Of a DNA stretch of 64,000 nucleotides, positions 55,201 through 63,425 are shown in pieces. Both the position numbers and the translations under genes were made by a program. The notes under the pieces are model-generated. The model saw nothing but the letters and a program-made list of their open reading frames with translations, ran no database searches and was not told the DNA's origin. The stretch is from Pseudomonas bubulae (lineage in GTDB: Bacteria > Pseudomonadota > Gammaproteobacteria > Pseudomonadales > Pseudomonadaceae): contig NZ_CP146077.1 in assembly GCF_037023725.1 (NCBI RefSeq), forward strand, positions 10,001 to 74,000. The letters run 5' to 3'. Positions within the stretch are counted from its first letter, which is position 1. Each line of letters begins with the position of its first letter.

Positions 55201-57156
55201 GTAGTAATCGCGGCGTTCACGCACCAGACGCACCTTGAGGTTGTCGGCCGCCAATTTGTTGCCCTGGCTGTCAGCAACCAGCAGCTCGAACTCAACCGGG
55301 CCGTCGCCATCGGTTTCAGCACCGTCAAACAGGCCGCGCAGCCCCGGCAGACGGTCTGCCGGCCATACCGGCTGCACCAGGCGACGGGTAATCGGGCGCC
55401 CGCCCGACTCCTGCAAACTGGCCTGCACAATCAGTTGCAACGGCGATTTGGCATCGCTCCATTGACTGTCAATGCTGAGGGTTTGCTTGCCGTCGGCGTT
55501 GAGCACGCTTTCGTCCAGCTCCAGATCCTGGGTCAGCTCCGGTTCTGTCACCGAACCGAACTGATAGCCCGGCAAGGCACTGACCGCCTCGCGCAATGGC
55601 CGCACATAGACCTGCCCGCTCAAGCGGTTACCGGCTGCCGGAGCACCGTACAGGTAACGCCCCGCAACCTGGATTTCAGCGGTTTGCCCGGGGCTCAGCG
55701 GGGTATCGCTGCCCTTGAGTTCAAGTGCCATGCGCTCGGGTAAAAAGTCCTCGACCAAAAACTCGTACAGCTGCGGCTTGCCGTCACCAAAGTCGAACAC
55801 CAGCTGCCAGCGCCCGGTCGGCGCTTCGGCGGCCAGTTGCAGCGGGTACTGATAAAGACCGGAAGCATCCGGCGTCCAGACGAACTTGCGGCTCACCTGC
55901 TCGTCCGGGCGACGCACCTCGACGCTGACCGGCTGCGGCTTGACCGGGTTGCCGTCGCGGTCGCGCAGCAAGGCATTGAGCAGCACGGTTTCGCCGGGGC
56001 GATACAGATCACGGGGGCCAAATACAAAGAACTGCAACGGATGCGCCTGCGGGCCGCCGATATCGAATTCGGCCAGATTCAGCGCCGCCGTGTTCAAGCG
56101 CAACAGGCTGGTCTGGTCGCCCTGGCGCGCCAGCAGCACTTCGGCCTTGGGTGGCAAGGCCAGCTCGGCATGCCCGTCCTTGCCCGTCTTGCCCTGGCCA
56201 AGCATCTTGCCCTTGCCATCAAGCAACTCGAGATCGATGCCGCTCAGTGCACTGCCACCTTCCAGGGCCTGTGTGAACACATCCAGGCGCTTTTGGTAGC
56301 GATGCACCGAAAGGCCGATATCGCTGAGGGTAAACAAGGTGGCTGGGGTCGAATAGTTGTAACTGCCAGAGGCGGTCATCACCGCCAGATAAACTCCCGG
56401 CTGCTGCAAGGGCTTGATCCCGGCCGTGGGCAGGATCAGGGTTTCCCGGGTATTGCGCGCCGGGTTCAAGTCAAAACGGCCGCTGTAAACCAGATCGGCC
56501 ATATTCAGCAGATCCCTGGCTTCGTAGCTTTGCAGGCTGCTGTTGCGCCCCCACTGGCTGAGAAACGCCGGCAGCGACTCGGGTTTGACCCGAAAGAACT
56601 CGACATCGACCTTGTCGACGTTCAGCGCGATCACCGGCAGACCTTCGGCCAGGCGCGTGGGCAGCAGGTTGCCACGGCTGGCGAAGCCGACCGTGGGTTG
56701 CAGGTCGCGGGTTTCCAGGCGACTGACGTATTCGGCGGCGAGCTTGGCATCGTTGACGGCGCGCAGGCCGGGGTCGACGGTAAGGATCAGCTTGCGCTGC
56801 GGCTCAAGGTGGCGCAGGCGCAACTCCATCAGGTTGTCCGACAGCTCCCAGGCGCCATCGACCTTACCGGTTTTGGCGTCCACCAGATGCAGTTTGTCGG
56901 TGAAGTTCTGCTGCGGGTCCAGGGGCACCGAGAAACTCACGGACAAGGTACTGGCCCCGTCCAGCTGCACTTCAGAGACGTCTACCACACTCAACTCGCG
57001 CCCGGCATAACGCCCGGCCAGCACTTTGACGTCCTGTACCGGTTTAGCCGGCTGGCTCGTGGCCACCTGTGGCGTGGCGGGTTTGTCGACGCTGGAAGAA
57101 TCACAAGCGCTCAGCAGCGCCAGCGTGCAGGCCAAAAGCAGTCCTTTGTTCAGCAT
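52267..57156 (-). CDS. yfhM: bacterial alpha-2-macroglobulin (YfhM-type, thioester-containing)
   Basis: This 1629-residue lipoprotein has lipobox LSAC (C18), N-terminal MG domains, the A2M family block (PDFNGELRLMAQAWTDDRYG) and an intact thioester CSEQ (C1161 to Q1164 in YPYGCSEQ), followed by an alpha/alpha toroid TED domain. It should sit in the periplasm and trap attacking proteases covalently after bait cleavage. Size matches E. coli YfhM (about 1650). It is upstream of pbpC on the same strand, the known trap plus cell-wall-repair pair, but the ~0.8 kb element and a plus-strand gene come between them. Confidence 0.93.
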   Translation of the reverse strand: MLNKGLLLACTLALLSACDSSSVDKPATPQVATSQPAKPVQDVKVLAGRYAGRELSVVDVSEVQLDGASTLSVSFSVPLDPQQNFTDKLHLVDAKTGKVDGAWELSDNLMELRLRHLEPQRKLILTVDPGLRAVNDAKLAAEYVSRLETRDLQPTVGFASRGNLLPTRLAEGLPVIALNVDKVDVEFFRVKPESLPAFLSQWGRNSSLQSYEARDLLNMADLVYSGRFDLNPARNTRETLILPTAGIKPLQQPGVYLAVMTASGSYNYSTPATLFTLSDIGLSVHRYQKRLDVFTQALEGGSALSGIDLELLDGKGKMLGQGKTGKDGHAELALPPKAEVLLARQGDQTSLLRLNTAALNLAEFDIGGPQAHPLQFFVFGPRDLYRPGETVLLNALLRDRDGNPVKPQPVSVEVRRPDEQVSRKFVWTPDASGLYQYPLQLAAEAPTGRWQLVFDFGDGKPQLYEFLVEDFLPERMALELKGSDTPLSPGQTAEIQVAGRYLYGAPAAGNRLSGQVYVRPLREAVSALPGYQFGSVTEPELTQDLELDESVLNADGKQTLSIDSQWSDAKSPLQLIVQASLQESGGRPITRRLVQPVWPADRLPGLRGLFDGAETDGDGPVEFELLVADSQGNKLAADNLKVRLVRERRDYYWNYSDNDGWSYHYNEKFLNLNEETLSLKAGETAKVSFPVEWGPYRVEVEDPQTGLISSLRFWAGYRAQDNAEGGAVRPDQVKLALDKAAYADGDTAKVTVTPPAAGKGYLLVEGSDGPLWWQEIEVPAEGKAYEIRLDPSWARHDLYISALVIRPGERKTNITPKRAVGVLHLPIDRSQRKLALTLDAPEKMRPKQPLTVKLSAKNADGSIPKQAHVLLAAVDVGVLNITEYPTPDPFTSLFGRKAYGADQLDIYGQLIEAGQGRLASLAFGGDAALAKGGKRPATSVTIVALQSAPVTLNEQGEGEVSVDIPDFNGELRLMAQAWTDDRYGMAEARTVVAAPLVAELAAPRFLAGGDETRLALDLSNLTDKPQTLHVNLNTEGQLSLLGDATQNLTLSPGQRSTLQVPVKALGGYGTGVVKVTVNGLDLPGETLAPFTREWTLGVRPAYPALLKHYRGVLNDQPWSLPEGELQAFEPAGREALLSLSSRPPLNLGEQIRALKAYPYGCSEQTTSGLYPALYADAALLKRLGLEGEPDTERKRKIELGIERLLGMQRYNGSFGLWGADGQEEYWLTAYITDFLLRARDQGYAVPPEALKKASERLLRYVQERNLIEADYSDNLDHTRFAVQAYAALVLARSQQAPLGALRSIFERRSDARSGLPLVQLAIALQKMGDQPRADQALVAGLAAKRKADQWLGDYGSPLRDQALILALLEENNLMSGQREQRLFDLSDQLAASQWLSTQERNSLFLAGRDLLGKPEASWSAQLTSGDQTRELNNARSGLKLDGPLLASPLSLRNAGSAPIYQQLTISGYPQHAPAAGGENMSIRRDYLGMNGEPLDLKALKSGDLVLVHLAVTAKQQVPDALVVDLLPAGLELENQNLGQSAASLENASTQVKQWRESMQNASVQHQEYRDDRYVAAVKLDGYGTTHLLYLARAVTPGTYRVPPPQVESMYRPNWQAVGDAVGEMVIKGR

Positions 57157-57217
57157 GGTGTACTCGTTTACCGGGCAGTTAAGGGTTGACTATATAACAG
57201 CTGGATGAAGATCAAGA

Positions 57218-57306
57218 GCCCCTCACCCTAGCCCTCTCCCGAAGGGAGAGGGGACAAAAGCGCAGATCAGCCCCCTCGCCCTCAGGGAGAGGGTTGGGGT
57301 GAGGGC
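57218..57306. repeat. GC-rich inverted repeat of the CCCTCACCC...GGGTGAGGG type
   Basis: The left arm (GCCCCTCACCCTAGCCCTCT) and right arm (AGAGGGTTGGGGTGAGGGC) are inverse copies with few mismatches around about 45 bp; each has its own small stem. It is a dispersed repeat type different from the REP and 12298 elements. It lies between the divergent macroglobulin and MATE genes, 40 bp before the MATE start. Confidence 0.8.
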
Positions 57307-57346
57307 AGGCTTTGCGGCTACAATCGCGCTCCCCCAAGGAGCCTGC

Positions 57347-58690
57347 ATGTCATCTTCCCTGTTAGCCGACTGGCGCGACCGTCCTACCCATCGCCGGGTG
57401 TGGGCGCTGGCGGCCCCCATGATCCTGTCCAATATCTCCGTGCCGTTGGTAGCGTTGGTCGACAGTACCGTTATCGGCCATTTGCCCCACGCCCATCAAC
57501 TGGGCGCCGTCGCCGTGGGCGCCAGCCTGTATATCTTCCTGGCCTGGATGATGGGTTTTCTGCGCATGGGCACCACCGGCTTCGCCGCGCAGGCCGCCGG
57601 ACGCGGTGATGGCGCCGCGCTGCGGCAAATCCTGCTGCAGGGCCTGTTGCTCAGCGTGCTGTTGTCGATGCTGCTGGGGGCCATTGCGATTCCTTTTAGC
57701 GGCGTGGCCCTGAGCCTGATGCAGCCCTCCACCGAACTGCACGCGCTGACTCTGGAGTTCTTCCACACACGGCTGTTTGGCCTGCCCGCCGCACTGGCCA
57801 GTTATGCACTGGTAGGCTGGTTTTTGGGCACGCAAAACGCCCGCGCACCGTTGGCGATCCTGCTGACGACCAATCTGGTGAATATCGCGCTGAACCTGTG
57901 GTTCGTCCTCGGGCTGGACTGGGGGGTGGCAGGCTCGGCCCGGGCTTCGGTGATTGCCGAATGGAGCGGCGCCCTGCTCGGTCTGTGGCTGACCCGCGGT
58001 GCCCTGCGTCGATATCCGGGCAAGGTAGTGTGGGCCGCCCTGGGCATGTGGCACAACTGGAAGCCGTTACTGGGGGTCAATCGCGATATTTTTATCCGCA
58101 GCCTGATGCTGCAACTGGTGTTTTTCTCCATCACCCTGCAAGGCGCCCGCCTGGGCGATGCCACCGTGGCTGCCAATGCGTTATTGCTCAATGGCCTGCT
58201 GCTGGCTGCCCATGCCCTGGACGGTCTGGCCCACGCCGTCGAGGCACTGTGCGGACACGCTATCGGCGCCCGCGACCGTGAGGCGTTGCGCCGCTCGATG
58301 GTGGTGGCCTGCGGCTGGTCACTATTGGCCAGCCTGGGTTTTGCGCTGCTGTTTATGTTCGGCGGGCATCTGTTTGTGCAAATGCAGACCGACATCCCCA
58401 GCGTGCGCGACACCGCTTTCCAGTACTTGCCCTATCTGGCCCTGCTGCCGCTGATTGCAGTGTGGAGCTACCTGCTTGACGGGCTGTTTATCGGTGCTAC
58501 CCGCGCTCGTGAAATGCGCAATGCCATGGTCATCAGCGTGGTCATCGTCTTCCCCGCCGCCTGGGTCCTGCACGGCTATGGCAACCACGGGCTGTGGATA
58601 AGTTTCCTGCTGTTTATGGTGCTGCGCAGCCTGACCCTGGGCGTGTATGCATGGCAGATGCAGCGCAAGAATCAGTGGTTCGGCGCCTGA
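57347..58690 (+). CDS. MATE-family efflux transporter (DinF-like)
   Basis: This 447-residue protein has twelve predicted helices in two MatE repeats (LAAPMILSNISVPLVALVDS; LLLNGLLLAAHALDGLAHAV). The DinF branch is suggested by VDSTVIGHLP and by FLRMGTTGFAAQAAGRGD. It would export organic cations or oxidised compounds using a Na+ or H+ gradient. ATG at 57347 follows AAGGAG; the frame is open 16 codons upstream into repeat DNA. Confidence 0.87.
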   Translation: MSSSLLADWRDRPTHRRVWALAAPMILSNISVPLVALVDSTVIGHLPHAHQLGAVAVGASLYIFLAWMMGFLRMGTTGFAAQAAGRGDGAALRQILLQGLLLSVLLSMLLGAIAIPFSGVALSLMQPSTELHALTLEFFHTRLFGLPAALASYALVGWFLGTQNARAPLAILLTTNLVNIALNLWFVLGLDWGVAGSARASVIAEWSGALLGLWLTRGALRRYPGKVVWAALGMWHNWKPLLGVNRDIFIRSLMLQLVFFSITLQGARLGDATVAANALLLNGLLLAAHALDGLAHAVEALCGHAIGARDREALRRSMVVACGWSLLASLGFALLFMFGGHLFVQMQTDIPSVRDTAFQYLPYLALLPLIAVWSYLLDGLFIGATRAREMRNAMVISVVIVFPAAWVLHGYGNHGLWISFLLFMVLRSLTLGVYAWQMQRKNQWFGA

Positions 58691-58703
58691 CACTGAGGCG
58701 AAA

Positions 58704-58742
58704 AAAAACGCCGGCCCGTGCAATGCACAGGCCGGCGTTTTT
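58704..58742. terminator. bidirectional rho-independent terminator
   Basis: A 13-bp perfect stem (AAAAACGCCGGCC with its inverse) has a 13-nt loop. A and T runs on both sides let it work for the convergent MATE and speA genes. Confidence 0.92.
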
Positions 58743-58767
58743 CGGTCAGCTCTGAAGCCCGTGGGGA

Positions 58768-60687
58768 TCAGTGGCTCGACAGGTACGACGAGCGGGTCAG
58801 GCCCAGGCGCAGTGCGTCGAGGTACTGGGTACGCTCCTTGGCACTGATGCTGGCGCTGGCCACTTTGTCGCGGTAGTGGTTCATCAGCTCTTCAGGCGAC
58901 AAGTGCACGTAGCGCAGCATGTCTTCGATGGTGTCATGGGTCTCGATACCGGCGTGGTACACGCTGCCGTCTTCGTTCTGGTAGATGTTCACCGAGTCGG
59001 TGTCACCGAACAGGTTGTGCATGTCACCGAGGATTTCCTGGTAAGCGCCCACCAGGAAGATCCCCAGCAGGTAGTCTTCACCTTCGTTCAGCCCGTGCAC
59101 CGGCAGGCTGGTTTCGATGCTCTGCTCGTCGACGTATTGCTTGATCTTGCCGTCGGAGTCACAGGTCAGGTCTTGCAGCACGGCGCGACGCAGCGGCTCT
59201 TCGTTGAGACGATGCAGCGGCAGGATCGGCAGTACCTGGCCAATCGCCCAGGTGTCCGGCAGACTCTGGAACACCGAGAAGTTGCAGATGTACTTGTCGG
59301 CCAGCTTGTCGTTGAGCTCGTCCAGCACCTGACGGTGGGAACGCTGACGCGCTTTCAGCGAGTTGTGCAGGCGACGGCACACCGCGAAGTAGCACTGTTC
59401 GGCCAGGGCCTTTTCCGCCAGGGTGATTTTGCCATCAGCGTACTGGGCAGCGATATCGCTCATGTAGTGCGTGGCGCGCCAGTAGGTTTCGGTGACCATC
59501 TCAATGTCGGTCGGCCCCAGCAGGTCCACCAGCCATTGCACGGTTTCCGGCAGGCTTTCCTTGTTTTCGATCACCGGCACGTCGTCGTTGTGTTTCTCGA
59601 CGTCGGTCACCTGCACCACCAGCATGGCGTGGTGGGCGGTCAGGGAACGGCCACTCTCGGAGAAGATGTGCGGGTGCGGCAGGCTCTGCGCATCGCAGAA
59701 CTCTTTGAGCATACCCACAACCACACCGGCGTAATCGTCCATGTCGTAGTTGATCGAACTGGCGTTGCGCGAGTGGGTACCGTCGTAATCCACGCCCAGA
59801 CCGCCGCCCACGTCGATATGGTCAACCGGCAGGCCGAGGTTGCGCAGTTCGCCGTAATAGCGGATCGCTTCCTTGAAACCGTGCTGGTAGTCCGCCAGGT
59901 TGGCGATCTGCGAGCCCATATGGAAGTGCAGCAGGCGGATGCCCTGGTCCAGACCGGCCGCTCGGAAGCGCTCAACCACCGACAGCAATTGCGCGGCAGA
60001 AAGACCGAACTTGGATTTTTCACCGCCGGTGTCAGCCCACTTGCTCGACGCCAGGGACGACAGGCGCACGCGCAGGCCAACCTGTGGCTTGACCTTGAGC
60101 GAGGCTGCTTCTTCGATCACCAGGTCTACTTCGGATTCTTTCTCGATCACGATAAAGACGTTGTGACCCAGCTTCTGGCCCATCAGCGCCAGGCGGATGA
60201 ACTCACGGTCCTTGTAACCATTGCAGACGATGGTGCCGCCCTTGGGCGCCAGGGCCAGCACGGCCAGCAGCTCGGGCTTGGAGCCGGCTTCAAGACCGAT
60301 CGACACGTTCTTGGTAGCGATGATGTTTTCGATCACCGCTTCCTGCTGGTTAACCTTGATCGGGTACAGCGCGGTGTATTCGCTCTGGTATTCCAGGCGC
60401 GCGATGTTGGCATCGAATGCGCCGGTCAGCTGGCGTACACGGTCTTGCAGGATATCCGGGAAACGCACCAGCAACGGCAAGGACAAACCGCTGGTCTTGC
60501 GCAGCTCGTCGACCTGCTCGTACAAATCGATGGGCGAGCTGTTCGGGCCGTTCGGACGGACTTCTACGCGACCGGCTTCATTGATCGCGAAATACCCGGC
60601 CCCCCAATGGCGAATCCCGTAAACACTGCGGCTGTCCGCAACTGTCCATTGGCTGCCATCGTCTTTGCGTGTGCGTCGTACGGACAT
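58768..60687 (-). CDS. speA: biosynthetic arginine decarboxylase
   Basis: This 639-residue fold-III PLP enzyme decarboxylates arginine to agmatine, the first step of putrescine synthesis in pseudomonads. Visible marks are [10 protein letters not shown] with the PLP lysine (near residue 108), [48 protein letters not shown] and, near the C-terminus, [16 protein letters not shown] with the catalytic cysteine two residues before DSDGK. Length equals the SpeA family. A 208-bp gap with no gene seen separates it from yciH. Confidence 0.95.
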   Translation of the reverse strand: MSVRRTRKDDGSQWTVADSRSVYGIRHWGAGYFAINEAGRVEVRPNGPNSSPIDLYEQVDELRKTSGLSLPLLVRFPDILQDRVRQLTGAFDANIARLEYQSEYTALYPIKVNQQEAVIENIIATKNVSIGLEAGSKPELLAVLALAPKGGTIVCNGYKDREFIRLALMGQKLGHNVFIVIEKESEVDLVIEEAASLKVKPQVGLRVRLSSLASSKWADTGGEKSKFGLSAAQLLSVVERFRAAGLDQGIRLLHFHMGSQIANLADYQHGFKEAIRYYGELRNLGLPVDHIDVGGGLGVDYDGTHSRNASSINYDMDDYAGVVVGMLKEFCDAQSLPHPHIFSESGRSLTAHHAMLVVQVTDVEKHNDDVPVIENKESLPETVQWLVDLLGPTDIEMVTETYWRATHYMSDIAAQYADGKITLAEKALAEQCYFAVCRRLHNSLKARQRSHRQVLDELNDKLADKYICNFSVFQSLPDTWAIGQVLPILPLHRLNEEPLRRAVLQDLTCDSDGKIKQYVDEQSIETSLPVHGLNEGEDYLLGIFLVGAYQEILGDMHNLFGDTDSVNIYQNEDGSVYHAGIETHDTIEDMLRYVHLSPEELMNHYRDKVASASISAKERTQYLDALRLGLTRSSYLSSH

Positions 60688-60895
60688 CGAAGTCCCCTAT
60701 AAATAAGTCAAATAGCCCAGCCTGAAAGCAGGCTGGCGCAGTCTAAAGTGTGAACGTGACGATTAGTCAGACCCTGACAATAGCGCCGAGTTTAGAAACC
60801 GGTGATAACAGGCTCTGTGAAAACCATGGCGAGCACGCTCTGACCAGCCTTCGAGGGGCGCCAGAACGGCTGTGCGGTGGCTTTCACAGAGGCTG

Positions 60896-61267
60896 CTAGC
60901 CGCCGGACTTCTTGGCTTTGAAACCGTGCTTGACCAGCTCGGCCAGCAGCAGTTCGACGTGGTCGCCCTGGATCTCGATGATGCCGTCTTTCAACGCGCC
61001 ACCGGTGCCGCAGCGTTTTTTCAACGTCGTGGCCAGTTCCTTGAGTGCGTCTTCAGCCAACGGCACGCCGGTGATGGTGGTCACCGTCTTGCCGCCGCGG
61101 CCTTTGCTTTCGCGGCGCACGCGAGCGATACCGTCACCTTCGGGGATCAGGGTTTGTTTGCAGGTACAGGCGTCCACCGGCTGACGGCAGTCCGGACAGT
61201 GACGACCTGCGTCGGTGGAAAATACCAGGCCACCCAGGGCGGCGAAGGATGCGGCTTTTTTGGCCAC
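60896..61267 (-). CDS. yciH: SUI1/YciH-family translation factor homologue
   Basis: This 123-residue protein has a zinc-ribbon-like N-terminus (CPDCRQPVDACTC) and a SUI1 domain (GRGGKTVTTITGVPLAEDAL, KKRCGTGGALKDG, IEIQGDHVELLLAEL). It is the bacterial relative of eIF1, proposed to affect start-site fidelity. GTG at 61267 is preferred because GAGGA lies 6-7 nt upstream; the TTG two codons earlier is only 1 nt from it. Confidence 0.88.
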   Translation of the reverse strand: MAKKAASFAALGGLVFSTDAGRHCPDCRQPVDACTCKQTLIPEGDGIARVRRESKGRGGKTVTTITGVPLAEDALKELATTLKKRCGTGGALKDGIIEIQGDHVELLLAELVKHGFKAKKSGG

Positions 61268-61476
61268 CGGCAATCCTCATTCGGAGGACAAATAATTGGC
61301 CGGTGCCTGGCGCTGTTGCGCCAGGGTGTACCGACCGCGAAGCCCCACTCTGGCAGGGGCAGCGCAACTCAGGAGGGAAAACCGCCTGAGCCTGAAAAAG
61401 GTCGCGCAGTGTAACGACAAAATCGCTGCATCCCAATAGCCAATCGGCGGCATTTTTTAAAGCGCCAGCCACGAAC

Positions 61477-61566
61477 TTGTGGGAGCGGGCTTGCTCGCGA
61501 TGGGATCGCAGCGGTGCAACTGAAAAACCGGGTCGACTGAATCGCGAGCAAGCCCGCTCCCACAGG
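61477..61566. repeat. REP pair
   Basis: Canonical inverted REP units between the yciH start region and the Nudix gene stop, 11 bp before the latter. Confidence 0.92.
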
Positions 61567-61577
61567 GGGAATCAACG

Positions 61578-62111
61578 TCAGCCCTGGGTCATATAACGCT
61601 TGAGCGCATCCAGTGAGTCAGGGCAGTAGTCCAGTTGCGTACTCAGGTGCAATGCCTCGGCCACCGGCATAAAGCACGCTTGCTGCACTTCCTCGGGCTG
61701 CACCTGCAACGGGCCGTCCCACACCGCTGAAAACACTGCGCACCACAGATGGTTTTGCGGAGCCTCGAAGTAAAAGCGCTCATGGGCCGTCAGCGGCACA
61801 CCACTCACACCCAGTTCTTCGGCCAACTCACGGGCCGCCGATTCGGCGTAGGTTTCATTCACCCCGACCATGCCGCCCGCTGCCACATCCCAGAACCCCG
61901 GGTACAGCGCTTTGCTCAGGGTGCGTTGATGCACGCACAGCTCCCCGGCAGAGTTGAACAGCAAAATGAACGTACCTCGTCCAATCAGGCCGCGCTCGCG
62001 CAATTCATGACGGGGCAGGCCGCCCAGCAGGCGATCATCGCGATCCACCCAGGCAACTTGCTCGACATCAGAGGCCGCACGGTGTGCGGCCTCCAAGGCT
62101 GAAATGGCCAT
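61578..62111 (-). CDS. Nudix hydrolase (YfcD-like)
   Basis: This 177-residue protein has a complete Nudix box (GGMVGVNETYAESAARELAE then ELG), in the GX5EX7REUXEEXGU pattern. The N-terminal WVDRDDRLLGGLPRHELRER and C-terminal regions resemble YfcD and IPP-isomerase-like Nudix proteins. The substrate is unknown. It is 3 bp downstream of the DUF2333 gene and surely co-transcribed with it. Confidence 0.87.
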   Translation of the reverse strand: MAISALEAAHRAASDVEQVAWVDRDDRLLGGLPRHELRERGLIGRGTFILLFNSAGELCVHQRTLSKALYPGFWDVAAGGMVGVNETYAESAARELAEELGVSGVPLTAHERFYFEAPQNHLWCAVFSAVWDGPLQVQPEEVQQACFMPVAEALHLSTQLDYCPDSLDALKRYMTQG

Positions 62112-62114
62112 TGC

Positions 62115-63182
62115 TTAGCCTTGCGACAACAATTGACGCAAGTCCATGACCGCCGCGTTGGCGCGGGAAATATAGTTGGCCATGACCAGCGAATGGTTGG
62201 CCAGCACGCCATAGCCGCTGCCATTGAGGATCATCGGGCTCCAGACCGGTTCTTGCGCCGCTTCCAGCTCGCGAATGATCTGGCGCACGCTGACCGTGGC
62301 GTTCTTTTTCGCCAGCACATCGGCAAAGTCGACCTCAATGGCACGCAGCAAGTGTGACAGCGCCCAGGCCTGACCACGGGCTTCATAGAACACGTTGTCG
62401 ATCTGCATCCACGGGGTTTCTACCACTTCTTCATCCACCACCGGCACCTGACCCGGTTGCAGGCTTTCGGTTTTCAGCGCGCTGTTGAGCTTGACCCGAC
62501 CCACGCTGGCCGACAGGCGTTGCGACAGGGAGCCCAGACGGGTGCCGACATCACCCAACCAGTTGTTGAGGTTGTCGGCGCGGGCATAGAACAGGGCGTT
62601 TTTCTGGTTAGGGTCAGACAGGCGTGCCTGATAACGGCTCAGGGAATTGATGCCTTCCTGGTATTCGGATTCGCTGGACGGCAGCATCCAGCTTTTGTTG
62701 TCAAAGTTGAAACGCGGCTCGGCCTTGGCCAGATCGGCATCTTCCGCAGACTGCGACTGTGAACGGGCGAAGTCTTTGCGCAGGGCGCGGGTCAGGTCGC
62801 GCACCTGCACCAGAACGCCGTATTCCCAGCTAGGGATGTTGTCCAGAAAAATGCCCGGTGGAAAACGGTCATTGGACAGGTAACCGCCCGGTTTGCTCAG
62901 CAATGTGCCGGCCACGGTCTTGAGGGTTTCGACGGTGGTGAAGCCCGGCACCATCTGTTTGCCTTCTTTTTCGGCCGCCAATTGCGCGTTTTGCTGCACC
63001 GGGAACAGATCCGGCTCCTGGCTCCAGTACCAGCCCAGACCCAGGTTCACCAGCACAAAAATCCCTACCAGCACCGCGATGGAACGGCTCAGCAGGATGC
63101 TCTTGAAATAGCCACGCGACTGTATTTTGGGCTCTTTGACCGATTCGCGGGCTGTGCCCTCACGTTTTTTCCAGTCCAGCAT
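62115..63182 (-). CDS. DUF2333 family membrane-anchored protein
   Basis: This 355-residue protein has one N-terminal membrane helix (IAVLVGIFVLVNLGLGWYWS, residues ~37-56) and a periplasmic remainder with conserved stretches (MVPGFTTVETLKTVAGTLLS; GYLSNDRFPPGIFLDNIPSW; ARGQAWALSHLLRAIEVDF). It fits DUF2333, found widely in gamma-proteobacteria with no known function. It lies upstream of the Nudix gene, matching P. aeruginosa PA4841-PA4842 order as remembered. Confidence 0.85.
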   Translation of the reverse strand: MLDWKKREGTARESVKEPKIQSRGYFKSILLSRSIAVLVGIFVLVNLGLGWYWSQEPDLFPVQQNAQLAAEKEGKQMVPGFTTVETLKTVAGTLLSKPGGYLSNDRFPPGIFLDNIPSWEYGVLVQVRDLTRALRKDFARSQSQSAEDADLAKAEPRFNFDNKSWMLPSSESEYQEGINSLSRYQARLSDPNQKNALFYARADNLNNWLGDVGTRLGSLSQRLSASVGRVKLNSALKTESLQPGQVPVVDEEVVETPWMQIDNVFYEARGQAWALSHLLRAIEVDFADVLAKKNATVSVRQIIRELEAAQEPVWSPMILNGSGYGVLANHSLVMANYISRANAAVMDLRQLLSQG

Positions 63183-63425
63183 GGCTATATCCTTTCATAT
63201 GCTTGATTCAACGGTTCGACCACAACCCTAACCCATCGTGCCTTGCATGCACGCTTTTTATCTCAGGGGGCCACTACGCCCGGCACTATAGAACAAGCGC
63301 ACAGGTGATGGGCAATATGGCTGCCCGACAGTTAATTTCAAGGAGAAACTCGTAGATTTGCAATGAGCTGCTAGCATAGAGCCATCATTCGATTTCAGCA
63401 TGCCTCCCTACCCAGCAGCCAGGTT

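Noticed and set aside
58771..60702. 643-codon open frame on the plus strand opposite speA
   Set aside because: It mirrors speA almost exactly; high-GC codon use leaves the antisense frame open. No domain is seen, while speA has all its catalytic motifs.
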